NCBI RefSeq assembly: GCF_021025955.1
Contig: NZ_JAJNCL010000013.1
Span: 89,835 to 153,834 of the forward strand
Source of the DNA: Rhodococcus qingshengii
GTDB lineage: Bacteria > Actinomycetota > Actinomycetes > Mycobacteriales > Mycobacteriaceae
DNA: 64,000 nt
Direction of reading: 5' to 3'
Positions 17,661 through 25,878 of the stretch are shown in pieces. A model generated the notes under the pieces. It was not told the origin of the DNA, made no database searches, and saw nothing but the letters and a program-made list of their open reading frames with translations. The translations under genes were made by a program, and so were the position numbers. Positions within the stretch are counted from its first letter, which is position 1. Every line of letters begins with the position of its first letter.

Positions 17661-18800
17661 TCAGCGAGTTCCGAATTGCTCTTCCACCTGCTCCTTCGTC
17701 AGACCGAACTCCTCGAGCGTGTACTTGTGTGAAGGTCTGCGAGCACCCGAACGGCTTTCCTCGTGCATGGCCTCCATCGACTGCTGCGCGGCAGATGTCA
17801 ACGGGATGTCGAAGTGCGTGTAGATGTTCTCGACGGTGCCCAGCGGATCGGTGACGAAGTCCTGGTAGTCGACGTCGATGAACTGAGCCGGGTTGTGGTG
17901 TGCGCGTGCGCTGTCGAACTGCTCGAGCCCCCTGGCCCACAATTCGAGCTGACTTTCGCCGATCACCTTGTCGGTGAATGTGTTCGACCAACCCTCTGTC
18001 GCCTGGGCGGCCAGACTGCACACCGACGGGATGATCGTCGTAGGGGAGCGGTGAGTCTGAATGACCAGCGCGTCGGGGTACGCCTCCATCAATTCATCGA
18101 GCGCAAAGAGGTGGCTCGGGTTTTTGAGGACCCACCGTCGATCCTGATCGGGCAGACCGATCAGCTGCAGGTTCTTCTTGTGTCGTGCATAGGCGTTCGA
18201 CCACTCCTGGTCCTTCAGCCACGCGGAGTACGTGGGCAGGTTCGCCAGGCACTCGTACGACACGGATTTGAATGTCTGACGTAGGAGTTGCCAACATTCT
18301 TCGACTTCACTGGCGGACATGTAGTGCACGCCCATGAATTCGGGATGCTCGACGTGGTGCTGTCCGAACGTCTCCTCGATCTTGGCGAACACCGGGTTCG
18401 ATTCCCACGTGTCGCGAGGCGGGCGAGGCTGGGGGAACTCGGTCAGCCACATCTCGAGACCCTGGTGGGCCGGGTCGACCGTGAGGAGGCGGTGCAAGGC
18501 AGTGGTGCCGGTGCGTGGCAATCCGGTGACGAAGATCGGCCGCTCGATCTTGACGTCGGCGTGCTCCGGATGCTCCTTCCATGCAGATTCACTGAGCAGA
18601 CGTGCCACCAGGGCGCCGCGAAGGAATACCCGAGAGATCTTGCTGCCGAACGGTGTCAGATCCTCGTCACGGTCGTAGGACTCGAGCAGGACCGACAGAG
18701 CTTCGGTGTAATCGTCGACGCCGAAGTCCGTCAGGCCGGTCATCCGCGTCGCCGAGGCATGGAGATCCTCGACGGTGCCGACGTGAGTGCGTTCAGTCAT
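17661..18800 (-). CDS. PAPS-dependent sulfotransferase
   Basis: A 379-residue sulfotransferase that would move a sulfonyl group from PAPS to an acceptor alcohol or phenol. The 5'-phosphosulfate loop is RPIFVTGLPRTGTTALHRLL (GLPRTGTT at 93-100). The 3'-phosphate-binding region is in VIQTHRSPTTIIPSVCS. The start is ATG 18800, with AGGAG seven bases upstream; the open frame to 18905 is the tail of the preceding gene. It is the last gene of a DUF1214-like/SDR/sulfotransferase operon, the same order I recall for M. tuberculosis Rv3531c-Rv3530c-Rv3529c in the KstR cholesterol regulon. The acceptor could be a steroid but is unproven. Confidence 0.87.
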   Translation of the reverse strand: MTERTHVGTVEDLHASATRMTGLTDFGVDDYTEALSVLLESYDRDEDLTPFGSKISRVFLRGALVARLLSESAWKEHPEHADVKIERPIFVTGLPRTGTTALHRLLTVDPAHQGLEMWLTEFPQPRPPRDTWESNPVFAKIEETFGQHHVEHPEFMGVHYMSASEVEECWQLLRQTFKSVSYECLANLPTYSAWLKDQEWSNAYARHKKNLQLIGLPDQDRRWVLKNPSHLFALDELMEAYPDALVIQTHRSPTTIIPSVCSLAAQATEGWSNTFTDKVIGESQLELWARGLEQFDSARAHHNPAQFIDVDYQDFVTDPLGTVENIYTHFDIPLTSAAQQSMEAMHEESRSGARRPSHKYTLEEFGLTKEQVEEQFGTR

Positions 18801-18807
18801 GGTGCTC

Positions 18808-19590
18808 CTAGTGATGGAATTCGCCGCAGTTGACGTCGATGCATTGGCCGGTGATCGCGCTGGCCATCGGAGACGCCAGGAAGATCGCCGCATCGGATAC
18901 TTCATCCGTCGTCGGCAGACGCTTGAGGTCGGTGTTCGACGCGGTGTGCTCGTAGATCTGCTCGACGGTCATGCCGAACTTCTCCGCCTGGTGCGCGAAG
19001 TAGCCCTTGAGGGTGTCGCCCCAGATATAGCCGGGGGCAATCGAATTGACACGAATTCCCTGCGGGCCGAGTTCGGTGGCCAGGGACTGCGACATGGCGA
19101 GCAGGGCGGACTTCGCCATCTTGTAGCTGCCGTAACGCTCTTGCGAATGCCGCAACACCATCGAATTGATGTTCACCACGGAGCCGTCCGACTCGGCAAG
19201 TGCCGGCGTGAACAGCTGAGTCAGACGCAACGCGCCCAGTACGGTCAGTTCGATGCTGTCGCGGATGTGCTGGTAATCGGTGCGAGCCAACGGTTTCATC
19301 GACGGAATCGAGAATGCATTGTTGATCAGAGTGTCGACTTTGCCGTAGGCAGCAATGGACTCGGCCACCAGATTCTCGGCGGAAGCCTGTTCGGTGATGT
19401 CCGTGGCTACGGTGACGGCGCGCCCACCGGCATCGACTATTTCCTTCGCGACGTCGTCGAGCCGCGATTGCGTGCGCGCTGCGAGAACAAGACTCGCGCC
19501 CGCTGACGCACAGCGAAGCGCCAGAGCGCGGCCGAGAGCGGGGCCGACCCCGGAGATGACTACTACACGGTCTTCGAGCAAGGCGGTCAT
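18808..19590 (-). CDS. Short-chain dehydrogenase/reductase
   Basis: A 260-residue SDR oxidoreductase. The cofactor loop is SGVGPALGRALA (13-24), a variant of TGxxxGxG. The catalytic Tyr-Lys pair is in YGSYKMAKSALL with a preceding Ser, and the structural INNAFS replaces NNAG. ATG 19590 lies 2 bp after the stop of the DUF1214-like gene; the apparent extension to 19770 lies within that gene. The stop is 8 bp before the sulfotransferase start. In context it probably oxidises or reduces the hydroxyl or keto group of the same lipid that is sulfonated. Confidence 0.88.
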   Translation of the reverse strand: MTALLEDRVVVISGVGPALGRALALRCASAGASLVLAARTQSRLDDVAKEIVDAGGRAVTVATDITEQASAENLVAESIAAYGKVDTLINNAFSIPSMKPLARTDYQHIRDSIELTVLGALRLTQLFTPALAESDGSVVNINSMVLRHSQERYGSYKMAKSALLAMSQSLATELGPQGIRVNSIAPGYIWGDTLKGYFAHQAEKFGMTVEQIYEHTASNTDLKRLPTTDEVSDAAIFLASPMASAITGQCIDVNCGEFHH

Positions 19591-19592
19591 GT

Positions 19593-20759
19593 TTACCCCA
19601 GCATTCGGTTGTCGATGGCGGCCTGGCGCTGGGCAATTCGCGCTGCCCAGTCCTCGGCGCTGATGGCGTTGGTGTCGAAATGCGGCAGGTGCTTCGCAAT
19701 GTCTTCCACTGGAACGATCTCGACGGTGGGGCCGTCCTCGGGCGTCAGCTCGCGCGAGACCCGCTGCCACCGGAACTGAAGAATGCCGCGCGGGTGCCCG
19801 ACGGTTTCGATCCAGTTAGTGACACCGGGGTTCTTCTCGCTGACCACCATTCGGACCATCCCGTCCGGATCCACCTGTGCCTGGCCATTGTTGAGGGAGG
19901 TCTGATGATTGACGTAGTCGAGTGAGATGTACCAGAGGCTCCCGAGTTGGAAGCCGAGATACGGTGCGTCCGACGCTGGAACTGTGATGATCATCGCCTG
20001 GTCGTCGGTCAGTTCGTAATGTCCCACCGACGAGTACTGCGTCGCCAGTCCGCCCGGCGTCAGACGTGGTTCGGTCATGGTGTTGACCGTGAGCTTGAGG
20101 TAGAACCACTCCGGAAACTGCAGCCACGTCTTGACCCGCGTGACCAGTGCCTTTCCAGCCCGTGCATACCGCTTCTCGGTCTCTTCGGCGGTTAGCGGTG
20201 GCGGTGCGATCCCGATCGAATCGGTGCGCTCGATGCGAATCACGCCGCGCTGCTGACTCCAGTCGCTGTAGACCTCGCGAACGACCAACTGCGAGGAACC
20301 GGGCGCCAGGGTGTAGTAGTTGGCTCGGCCGTCGGCAGGGCCGGGGCCGAACCAAGCGACGAAGTTGCCGTCGTCGTCTATCTCCAGTTCGCGGTCGTCG
20401 AAGGCGATCTCGCTTCCGGGGACATTCGAGTTGGTGTAGTTCCCACTCAACACCTGGAAGCTGAGATCGGCTGTGGTGCCGCGCTTTCCGGTGACCTTGT
20501 ATTCCTTGTCGTCGTTGATGCGAGCGCCGAAGTACAGGGTGTCCGGGTTATCGAGACCCATCTTGGTGAACGGCCCGGTGCCCTGGATGAAACTCGGATG
20601 GGTCTTTTCGCTGGCCCAGGCGGCATGCGTCGTCGCGATGATTCCGCCGGCCAGATATTGGTATCCCTCCAGTAGATCCTGTTCGGATCTGATGTGCGGC
20701 GCAGTCTCGATCAATTTCTCGGCTTCGGCGATCGCCTCGGCAAACGGGTCCGTCAGCAC
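19593..20759 (-). CDS. DUF1214-like conserved protein
   Basis: A 388-residue protein that I assign tentatively to the DUF1214/DUF1254 type. It lacks a signal peptide and membrane spans. The N-terminal part reads as a helical domain (SEQDLLEGYQYLAGGI), and the rest is beta-rich, with NPDTLYFGARIN and a central GNFVAWFGPGP segment. No catalytic motif is recognisable. It is the first gene of the leftward operon and its promoter carries the TAGAAC palindrome. The position corresponds to Rv3531c of the mycobacterial cholesterol cluster as I recall it. Function unknown. Confidence 0.7.
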   Translation of the reverse strand: MLTDPFAEAIAEAEKLIETAPHIRSEQDLLEGYQYLAGGIIATTHAAWASEKTHPSFIQGTGPFTKMGLDNPDTLYFGARINDDKEYKVTGKRGTTADLSFQVLSGNYTNSNVPGSEIAFDDRELEIDDDGNFVAWFGPGPADGRANYYTLAPGSSQLVVREVYSDWSQQRGVIRIERTDSIGIAPPPLTAEETEKRYARAGKALVTRVKTWLQFPEWFYLKLTVNTMTEPRLTPGGLATQYSSVGHYELTDDQAMIITVPASDAPYLGFQLGSLWYISLDYVNHQTSLNNGQAQVDPDGMVRMVVSEKNPGVTNWIETVGHPRGILQFRWQRVSRELTPEDGPTVEIVPVEDIAKHLPHFDTNAISAEDWAARIAQRQAAIDNRMLG

Positions 20760-20805
20760 GCTGGCTCCTCACAGTTCCGACTATGTCGCCGGTCCAGAGC
20801 GTCGT

Positions 20806-20821
20806 GGTACAAATATGTACC
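20806..20821. promoter_or_regulatory. GGTACA-N4-TGTACC palindrome, sulfotransferase-operon copy
   Basis: GGTACA AATA TGTACC, perfect 6-bp arms. It lies 25 bp downstream of the -10 of the leftward operon and 46 bp before its start codon. The same element occurs before cysD at 21887-21902. Candidate site for the IclR protein. Confidence 0.7.
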
Positions 20822-20846
20822 TATGGGGTAGATGTTTGGTATTCCG

Positions 20847-20876
20847 ACAATAGAACGCGTTCTAGGGAGTGGTCAA
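20847..20876 (-). promoter_or_regulatory. Promoter of the DUF1214-SDR-sulfotransferase operon
   Basis: On the minus strand TTGACC (complement of 20871-20876), 18 bp, TATTGT (complement of 20847-20852). The -35 overlaps the divergent IclR start codon. The sequence CATTGACC-N6-TAGAACGCGTTCTA-TT matches the cysD promoter nearly base for base. Confidence 0.75.
20851..20864. promoter_or_regulatory. KstR-type box TAGAACGCGTTCTA
   Basis: A perfect 14-bp palindrome fitting the published KstR consensus TNNAACNNGTTNNA. It fills the spacer of the leftward promoter up to the -10 and abuts the IclR ribosome binding site (AGGGAG, 20864-20869), so a bound repressor could silence both directions. Confidence 0.75.
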
Positions 20877-21811
20877 TGGGTGGACCGGAGAAGGCGCCTG
20901 AAGATGGTCGCTCGAGGGGGAGGCAATCGCCTCCCACCGAGCGGGTGGTTCAGGTACTCGATTACCTCGTCGGCCGCCCTGATCAGCGGTTCGGGCTGTC
21001 GGAACTGGCCCGCGCGCTCGAGATCAGCAAGCCCACCTGCCTGGGAATCCTCACGGCACTGGCTGATCGTGGATACCTGACTCGGGACGAGGTGTCGAAG
21101 ACCTACGGGCTCGGTCCGGCCTTGATTGCCGCCGGACGTGCAGCTCAGCGAGGATTCGCCGTCGGCCCAATCGCCCGCACTCATCTGGAGAAGGTGAGCG
21201 CGGAGTTCGGGACGACATGCACGGCATCCGGTGTCATCGGTGATCAGATCAGCGTTCTCGAAGTGACCGGACCGGTCGGAGCGCGTCGCGCTGCCAAGGT
21301 CGGTCAGGTGTACCCGTTCGCTCCGCCGGTCGGACTGATGTACGTCCTCTGGGGTTCGGATCACGACATGGACAGTTGGCTGAGCAAGGAGCCGAGCCTG
21401 CCGGTGCGCTTGGATCGCGAGCGTCTGTGGAATGTGGTCCGCGAGTGCCGCGCCGCGGGGTACCTGGTCGAGAGTCTGGACCCGGTCGGGCAGCGACTTC
21501 ACACGCTGATGGCGGGCGTTGCGACGCACGATCTTCCGCCGGAGGTGCGTGAACTGCTCGGTGAAATGGTGTCGAGCCTCGGCGAGCGGGTGTACCTCGG
21601 GCGCGACATCAGTTCCGACGACGAGCATCCCGTCAGTCTTATCGCCGCCCCGACCTACGACGCCGAAGGGCATCAGGCGCTGGTGCTCACGCTGTATGTC
21701 GGCGGCGCAATTTCGGGTGCCGAGATCGAGCGACGCGCCGCGGCGCTGGTCTCGGCGGCCGATGCGGTGACGGCGGAAGTTGGTGGCCGGAGTCCGGTTC
21801 GCGGTCTGTGA
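20876..21811 (+). CDS. IclR-family transcriptional regulator
   Basis: A 311-residue IclR protein. The winged HTH runs from TERVVQVLDYLVGRPDQRFGL to EISKPTCLGILTALADRGYL, and the C-terminal effector domain contains TASGVIGDQISVLEV and GVATHDLPPEVREL. ATG 20876 has AGGGAG six bases upstream; the frame is open back to 20783 across the operator region but that is not coding. It lies between the sulfotransferase operon (divergent) and the cysDNC operon (co-directional). A shared GGTACA-N4-TGTACC site at both target promoters makes it the obvious candidate local regulator. Its effector is unknown. Confidence 0.87.
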   Translation: MGGPEKAPEDGRSRGRQSPPTERVVQVLDYLVGRPDQRFGLSELARALEISKPTCLGILTALADRGYLTRDEVSKTYGLGPALIAAGRAAQRGFAVGPIARTHLEKVSAEFGTTCTASGVIGDQISVLEVTGPVGARRAAKVGQVYPFAPPVGLMYVLWGSDHDMDSWLSKEPSLPVRLDRERLWNVVRECRAAGYLVESLDPVGQRLHTLMAGVATHDLPPEVRELLGEMVSSLGERVYLGRDISSDDEHPVSLIAAPTYDAEGHQALVLTLYVGGAISGAEIERRAAALVSAADAVTAEVGGRSPVRGL

Positions 21812-21828
21812 CGTCTGGCTGCCGGTCA

Positions 21829-21858
21829 TTGACCTTTTGGTAGAACGAGTTCTATTCT
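21829..21858 (+). promoter_or_regulatory. Promoter of the cysD-cysNC-cysQ-LEH operon
   Basis: TTGACC (21829-21834), 18 bp, TATTCT (21853-21858). Spacing and flanks are the same as in the leftward sulfotransferase promoter at 20847-20876, in mirror orientation around the IclR gene. Confidence 0.75.
21841..21854. promoter_or_regulatory. KstR-type box TAGAACGAGTTCTA at cysD
   Basis: A 14-bp palindrome imperfect only at the central two bases; it satisfies TNNAACNNGTTNNA. It sits between -35 and -10 of the cysD promoter. Confidence 0.72.
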
Positions 21859-21886
21859 GTGACTGCGTTCAATTTAGAACCAGTCC

Positions 21887-21902
21887 GGTACATAAATGTA
21901 CC
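21887..21902. promoter_or_regulatory. GGTACA-N4-TGTACC palindrome, cysD copy
   Basis: GGTACA TAAA TGTACC, 28 bp after the -10 and 54 bp before the cysD ATG. It has the same arms as the element at 20806-20821. Confidence 0.7.
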
Positions 21903-21956
21903 GATGCGGTGACGAAGTTCCCGCAACGGAGTCAGTGATGCTCAGGAGCGAAAGAC

Positions 21957-22883
21957 ATGGCAACACTCCAGACCCCGCCCGCCTACGAGTTGTCGCATCT
22001 GCGAGCACTCGAAGCGGAGGCGGTCCACATTTTCCGCGAAGTGGCAGCGACTTTCGAAAAGCCGGTCCTCCTGTTCTCCGGAGGTAAGGATTCCGTCGTG
22101 ATGCTGCACGTAGCGGCCAAGGCATTCTGGCCTGCACCATTGCCGTTCGCCGTGATGCACGTCGACACCGGTCACAACTTCGACGAGGTGATCGAGTTCC
22201 GTGACCGCACGGTCGATCGCTTCAGCCTGCGAATTGTCGTCTCCAGCGTGCAGGACGACATCGACGCCGGACGCGTCATCGAGGACACCGGAGTCGGTTC
22301 CAGTCGCAATCGCCTGCAGACGCACGCGTTGCTGCGCGGAATTCGCGACAACAAGTTCGACGCAGTGTTCGGTGGTGCTCGCCGCGACGAAGAGAAAGCG
22401 CGAGCCAAGGAACGGGTGTTCAGCTTCCGGGACGAGTTCGGGCAGTGGGATCCCAAGGTGCAGCGGCCTGAACTGTGGAACCTGTACAACGGCAAACACC
22501 GTAAGGGCGAACACATTCGGATCTTCCCGCTCTCCAATTGGACAGAGCTCGACATCTGGCAGTACATCGAGAGCGAGCAGATCGACCTTCCCGGCATCTA
22601 CTACGCCCATCGGCGTGAGGTGGTTCCGCGCGACGGAATGCTGTTGGCACGCACCCGCTTCCTCGAGCTCCGCGCGGGTGAGGAGTCCTACGAGGCGTTG
22701 GTGCGCTTCCGTACGGTCGGCGACGCAACGTGCACCGGATGCGTCGAATCGTCGGCCGAAACCCCGGCTGCCGTCGTGGAAGAAGTTGCTGCGAGCCGTA
22801 TTACCGAGCGCGGCGCAACCAGAGCTGATGACCGAATTTCCGAAGCAGGCATGGAAGATCGTAAAAAAGAGGGGTACTTCTGA
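21957..22883 (+). CDS. cysD: Sulfate adenylyltransferase subunit 2
   Basis: A 308-residue ATP sulfurylase small subunit, which makes APS from sulfate and ATP together with CysN. The PP-loop is LLFSGGKDSVVMLHVA (SGGKDS at 41-46). The family blocks FAVMHVDTGHNFDEV, GGARRDEEKARAKER, and the C-terminal RFRTVGDATCTG are present. The length is normal (about 300). ATG 21957 has CAGGAG ahead of it. The stop shares one base with the cysNC start. The operon promoter carries the two palindromes also found at the sulfotransferase operon, which points to use for PAPS-dependent sulfonation as well as, or instead of, cysteine synthesis. Confidence 0.95.
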   Translation: MATLQTPPAYELSHLRALEAEAVHIFREVAATFEKPVLLFSGGKDSVVMLHVAAKAFWPAPLPFAVMHVDTGHNFDEVIEFRDRTVDRFSLRIVVSSVQDDIDAGRVIEDTGVGSSRNRLQTHALLRGIRDNKFDAVFGGARRDEEKARAKERVFSFRDEFGQWDPKVQRPELWNLYNGKHRKGEHIRIFPLSNWTELDIWQYIESEQIDLPGIYYAHRREVVPRDGMLLARTRFLELRAGEESYEALVRFRTVGDATCTGCVESSAETPAAVVEEVAASRITERGATRADDRISEAGMEDRKKEGYF

Positions 22884-24727
22884 TGCCGCAACTCCTGAGG
22901 GTCGCTACGGCGGGCAGCGTCGACGACGGTAAATCCACACTCATCGGCCGGTTGCTCTACGACTCCAAGTCGATCTTCGAGGACCAACTCGAGGCCGTGG
23001 AGCGGAGCAGTCGAGAACGCGGCGACGAGTATGCCAACCTTGCGCTCCTGACCGACGGTTTGCGCGCCGAGCGTGAACAAGGCATCACGATCGACGTGGC
23101 GCATCGGTATTTCGCGACCCCTCACCGCAAGTTCATCATCGCGGACACTCCCGGGCACGAGCAGTACACCCGCAACATGGTGACCGGCGCTTCGACGGCA
23201 GATCTCGCACTGATCCTGGTGGATGCACGCAAAGGAGTGCTCGAACAGACGCGGCGCCATGCGTTCCTGTCGACTCTCCTGGGAATTCCCCACCTCGTGT
23301 TGTGTGTGAACAAGATGGACTTGGTGGGCTGGTCTCAGGAACGATTCGAGGAGATCAAGGAAGAATTCCGGCAGTTCGCGATCAAGTTGGACGTCCACGA
23401 TCTGACGTTCATTCCGGTCTCGGCGTTGTTGGGAGACAACATCGTTGCCCGGACCGAGAACATGTCGTGGTACGACGGGCCGTCGCTGTTGCACCATCTG
23501 GAGCAGGTGCACATTGCGTCGGATCGCAACTTGATCGATGCTCGGTTCCCGGTGCAGTACGTGATCCGTCCGCAGAAGCAGACCGACGCCGACCTTCACG
23601 ATTTCCGTGGTTACGCCGGAACTGTGGCCAGCGGTGTCTTCAAGCCGGGCGACGAAATCGTGGCATTACCTTCGGGATTCACATCGACGGTGAAGGCTGT
23701 CCACGGGCCGGGCGGCGACGTGATCGACGAGGCGTTTGCGCCCGCGGCCGTGTGCATCGAGCTGACCGACGATCTCGACGTCAGCCGTGGGGACCAATTG
23801 TGTCGACTCAACAACCGGCCGCAGGTCGGGCAGGAAATCGATGCGATGGTCTGTTGGCTGACCGAACAGACCACGCTGTCGGAGAACAATCGCTACTTGT
23901 TGCTGCACACCACGCGCTCCACGAAGGCGCAGATCGTCAAGCTCGACTATCGGCTGGACGTCAATTCTCTGCACCGCGACGAGAAGGCAGAATCTCTGTC
24001 CCTCAACGAGATCGGTCGCATCTCGATCAAGACGCAGCAGCCGTTGATGTTCGATCCCTACCGCCGCAACCGCGTGACGGGCAGCTTCATTCTCGTGGAC
24101 GAGACCACGGGCAATACCGTCGCAGCCGGAATGATCAACGGTCCGACGCTCAAGGAGTCGCGCGTCGTCTGGCACAGTTCGGAGGTCTCTCGCGAGGAGC
24201 GTGCGACCACCGGTGGGACTGTGTGGCTCACCGGACTCTCGGCCTCGGGTAAGTCGACGATCGCGGTGGAACTCGAGCGCCGTTTGGTGGCCGCGGGTAT
24301 CCCGGCGTACCGCCTCGACGGTGACAACCTCCGGCACGGCCTGAATGCGGATCTCGGGTTCAGTGCCGAGGACCGAGCGGAAAACGTTCGCAGAGTCGGC
24401 GCCGTGGCGCAGTTGTTCGCTGATTCAGGTGCAGTGGCAGTGGCTTGCCTGATCAGTCCGTACCGCGAGGATCGCGATCGAGTTCGGGCGGCACACGAGG
24501 CTGCTGGACTGAAGTTCGTCGAGGTCTATGTCGACACGCCGATCGAACAATGTGAAGCCCGAGACCCCAAGGGTATGTACGCCAAGGCCAGGGCCGGGGA
24601 AATCACGGGATTCACCGGGGTCGACGATCCCTACGAAGCTCCGACAAGTCCCGAACTGGTGATTCGGCCCGAAGACGGAACGCCTACCGAACTTGCACTG
24701 CGCATTATGGAAGTGTTGGACCGGTGA
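22883..24727 (+). CDS. cysNC: Fused sulfate adenylyltransferase subunit 1 / APS kinase
   Basis: A 614-residue two-enzyme protein. Residues 1 to about 430 form the CysN GTPase, with P-loop GSVDDGKST (11-19), DTPGH, and NKMD. Residues about 440-614 are an adenylylsulfate kinase, with WLTGLSASGKSTIAVEL (P-loop near 450) and DGDNLRHGLNADLGFS. Together with CysD it converts sulfate to PAPS. This CysNC fusion is usual in mycobacteria and rhodococci. It is flanked by 1-bp and 4-bp overlaps with cysD and cysQ, so the stoichiometry is translationally linked. Confidence 0.95.
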   Translation: MPQLLRVATAGSVDDGKSTLIGRLLYDSKSIFEDQLEAVERSSRERGDEYANLALLTDGLRAEREQGITIDVAHRYFATPHRKFIIADTPGHEQYTRNMVTGASTADLALILVDARKGVLEQTRRHAFLSTLLGIPHLVLCVNKMDLVGWSQERFEEIKEEFRQFAIKLDVHDLTFIPVSALLGDNIVARTENMSWYDGPSLLHHLEQVHIASDRNLIDARFPVQYVIRPQKQTDADLHDFRGYAGTVASGVFKPGDEIVALPSGFTSTVKAVHGPGGDVIDEAFAPAAVCIELTDDLDVSRGDQLCRLNNRPQVGQEIDAMVCWLTEQTTLSENNRYLLLHTTRSTKAQIVKLDYRLDVNSLHRDEKAESLSLNEIGRISIKTQQPLMFDPYRRNRVTGSFILVDETTGNTVAAGMINGPTLKESRVVWHSSEVSREERATTGGTVWLTGLSASGKSTIAVELERRLVAAGIPAYRLDGDNLRHGLNADLGFSAEDRAENVRRVGAVAQLFADSGAVAVACLISPYREDRDRVRAAHEAAGLKFVEVYVDTPIEQCEARDPKGMYAKARAGEITGFTGVDDPYEAPTSPELVIRPEDGTPTELALRIMEVLDR

Positions 24728-25878
24728 GCGAACCCACACACAGCCGAATCGCCGACGAGGCGCTGGCAGCGGAATTGGCGCAGGCCGCCGGCGCGATCCT
24801 CCTGGGGATCCGAGCCGAGGGCCTGGGCGTCGACGACGGTCGTGAGCTGGGCCGACGAGGCGACAAGGCTGCCGATTCCTACATCCTCGACAGGTTGGCC
24901 GCCGAGCGGCCGGAGGATTCCGTGCTCTCGGAAGAGTCGGCCGATGATCGCAATCGTCTGGAGGCATCCCGGGTCTGGATCATCGACCCGCTGGACGGCT
25001 CCAAGGAATACGGCTTGCCTGATCATGCGGATTGGGCAGTGCACGTGGCGCTTTGGGAACGCGGCAGTGGAATTACCGCAGCCGCGGTGTCGCAGCCGGC
25101 GCTCGGAGCGGTGTACTCCAGTGGCGACGAGGCAGTCTCGGTTGCTGCCAACTCGCCGCTCCGAGTAGTCGTCAGTGGCTCGCGACCGCCCGCATTTACC
25201 GAAGCCGTGGCAGCTGAACTCGGCGCAGACGTCGTGCACATGGGATCGGCCGGCGCCAAGGCGATGGCGGTGATGCGCGGAGAGGTCGACGCCTACCTGC
25301 ACGCCGGTGGGCAGTGGGAATGGGATTCGGCGGCACCGGTCGGAGTTGCGCAGGCGGCGGGACTGCATTGCAGCCGCATCGACGGTTCGCCGTTGCTCTA
25401 CAACGAATCTCATCCCTATCTGCCGGATCTCGTGATCTGCCGACCAGAATTAGCTGAGTCGATCCTGAGCGCAATTGCCAAGCACTCCACGGAGTCTGCG
25501 GTCAGCGGGCGCGTCGCCATGGCGCGTGAATACGTCAATGCCTTGCTCACTCACGACGCAACGAAGGTTCGTTTTGCCGCTGACGCCTGGCGGGTCGAGA
25601 ACGGTCAGCGAACCGGTGACACCGGCGCTTTCATCAGCAACGAGCTCGAACAGGGGCAGCAGTATCGCGGAATCGTGGCGATACGTGAACTCGCGCTGCG
25701 CGAGTGGGGCGAGAGCGTCGTAGCGCGGTATCTGCTGGACCTCGGAACACCTGGGCAAGCGCCGTCCGTGACGGTCTTCGTCACCGAGTACTTCGGGATA
25801 CCGGCAGGCGAGATCGCCAGCGTCATGGCAATTATCGAACCACACGAATCCGATGCGAAAGAGGCTGGCACACAATGA
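24724..25878 (+). CDS. cysQ: CysQ-like 3'-phosphoadenosine 5'-phosphate phosphatase with C-terminal NTF2-like domain
   Basis: Residues 1 to about 255 are an inositol-monophosphatase-type bisphosphate nucleotidase: SEES (metal-site Glu), IIDPLDGSKEY (88-96 region) and WEWDSAAPVGVAQAAG. It would dephosphorylate PAP, the sulfotransferase by-product, or PAPS. Residues about 260-384 are unusual: MAREYVNALLTHDATKVRFAAD onward reads as a SnoaL/NTF2-like domain absent from ordinary CysQ (about 260-270 residues). The next gene is also NTF2-fold, so the tail may come from a neighbouring gene. It starts in a 4-bp overlap with cysNC (GTGA) and ends in one with the epoxide hydrolase (ATGA). Confidence 0.85.
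   Translation: MSEPTHSRIADEALAAELAQAAGAILLGIRAEGLGVDDGRELGRRGDKAADSYILDRLAAERPEDSVLSEESADDRNRLEASRVWIIDPLDGSKEYGLPDHADWAVHVALWERGSGITAAAVSQPALGAVYSSGDEAVSVAANSPLRVVVSGSRPPAFTEAVAAELGADVVHMGSAGAKAMAVMRGEVDAYLHAGGQWEWDSAAPVGVAQAAGLHCSRIDGSPLLYNESHPYLPDLVICRPELAESILSAIAKHSTESAVSGRVAMAREYVNALLTHDATKVRFAADAWRVENGQRTGDTGAFISNELEQGQQYRGIVAIRELALREWGESVVARYLLDLGTPGQAPSVTVFVTEYFGIPAGEIASVMAIIEPHESDAKEAGTQ

Noticed and set aside
21861..21886. Third TAGAAC site (TTTAGAACCAG)
   Set aside because: Only a half-site; the second arm is missing.
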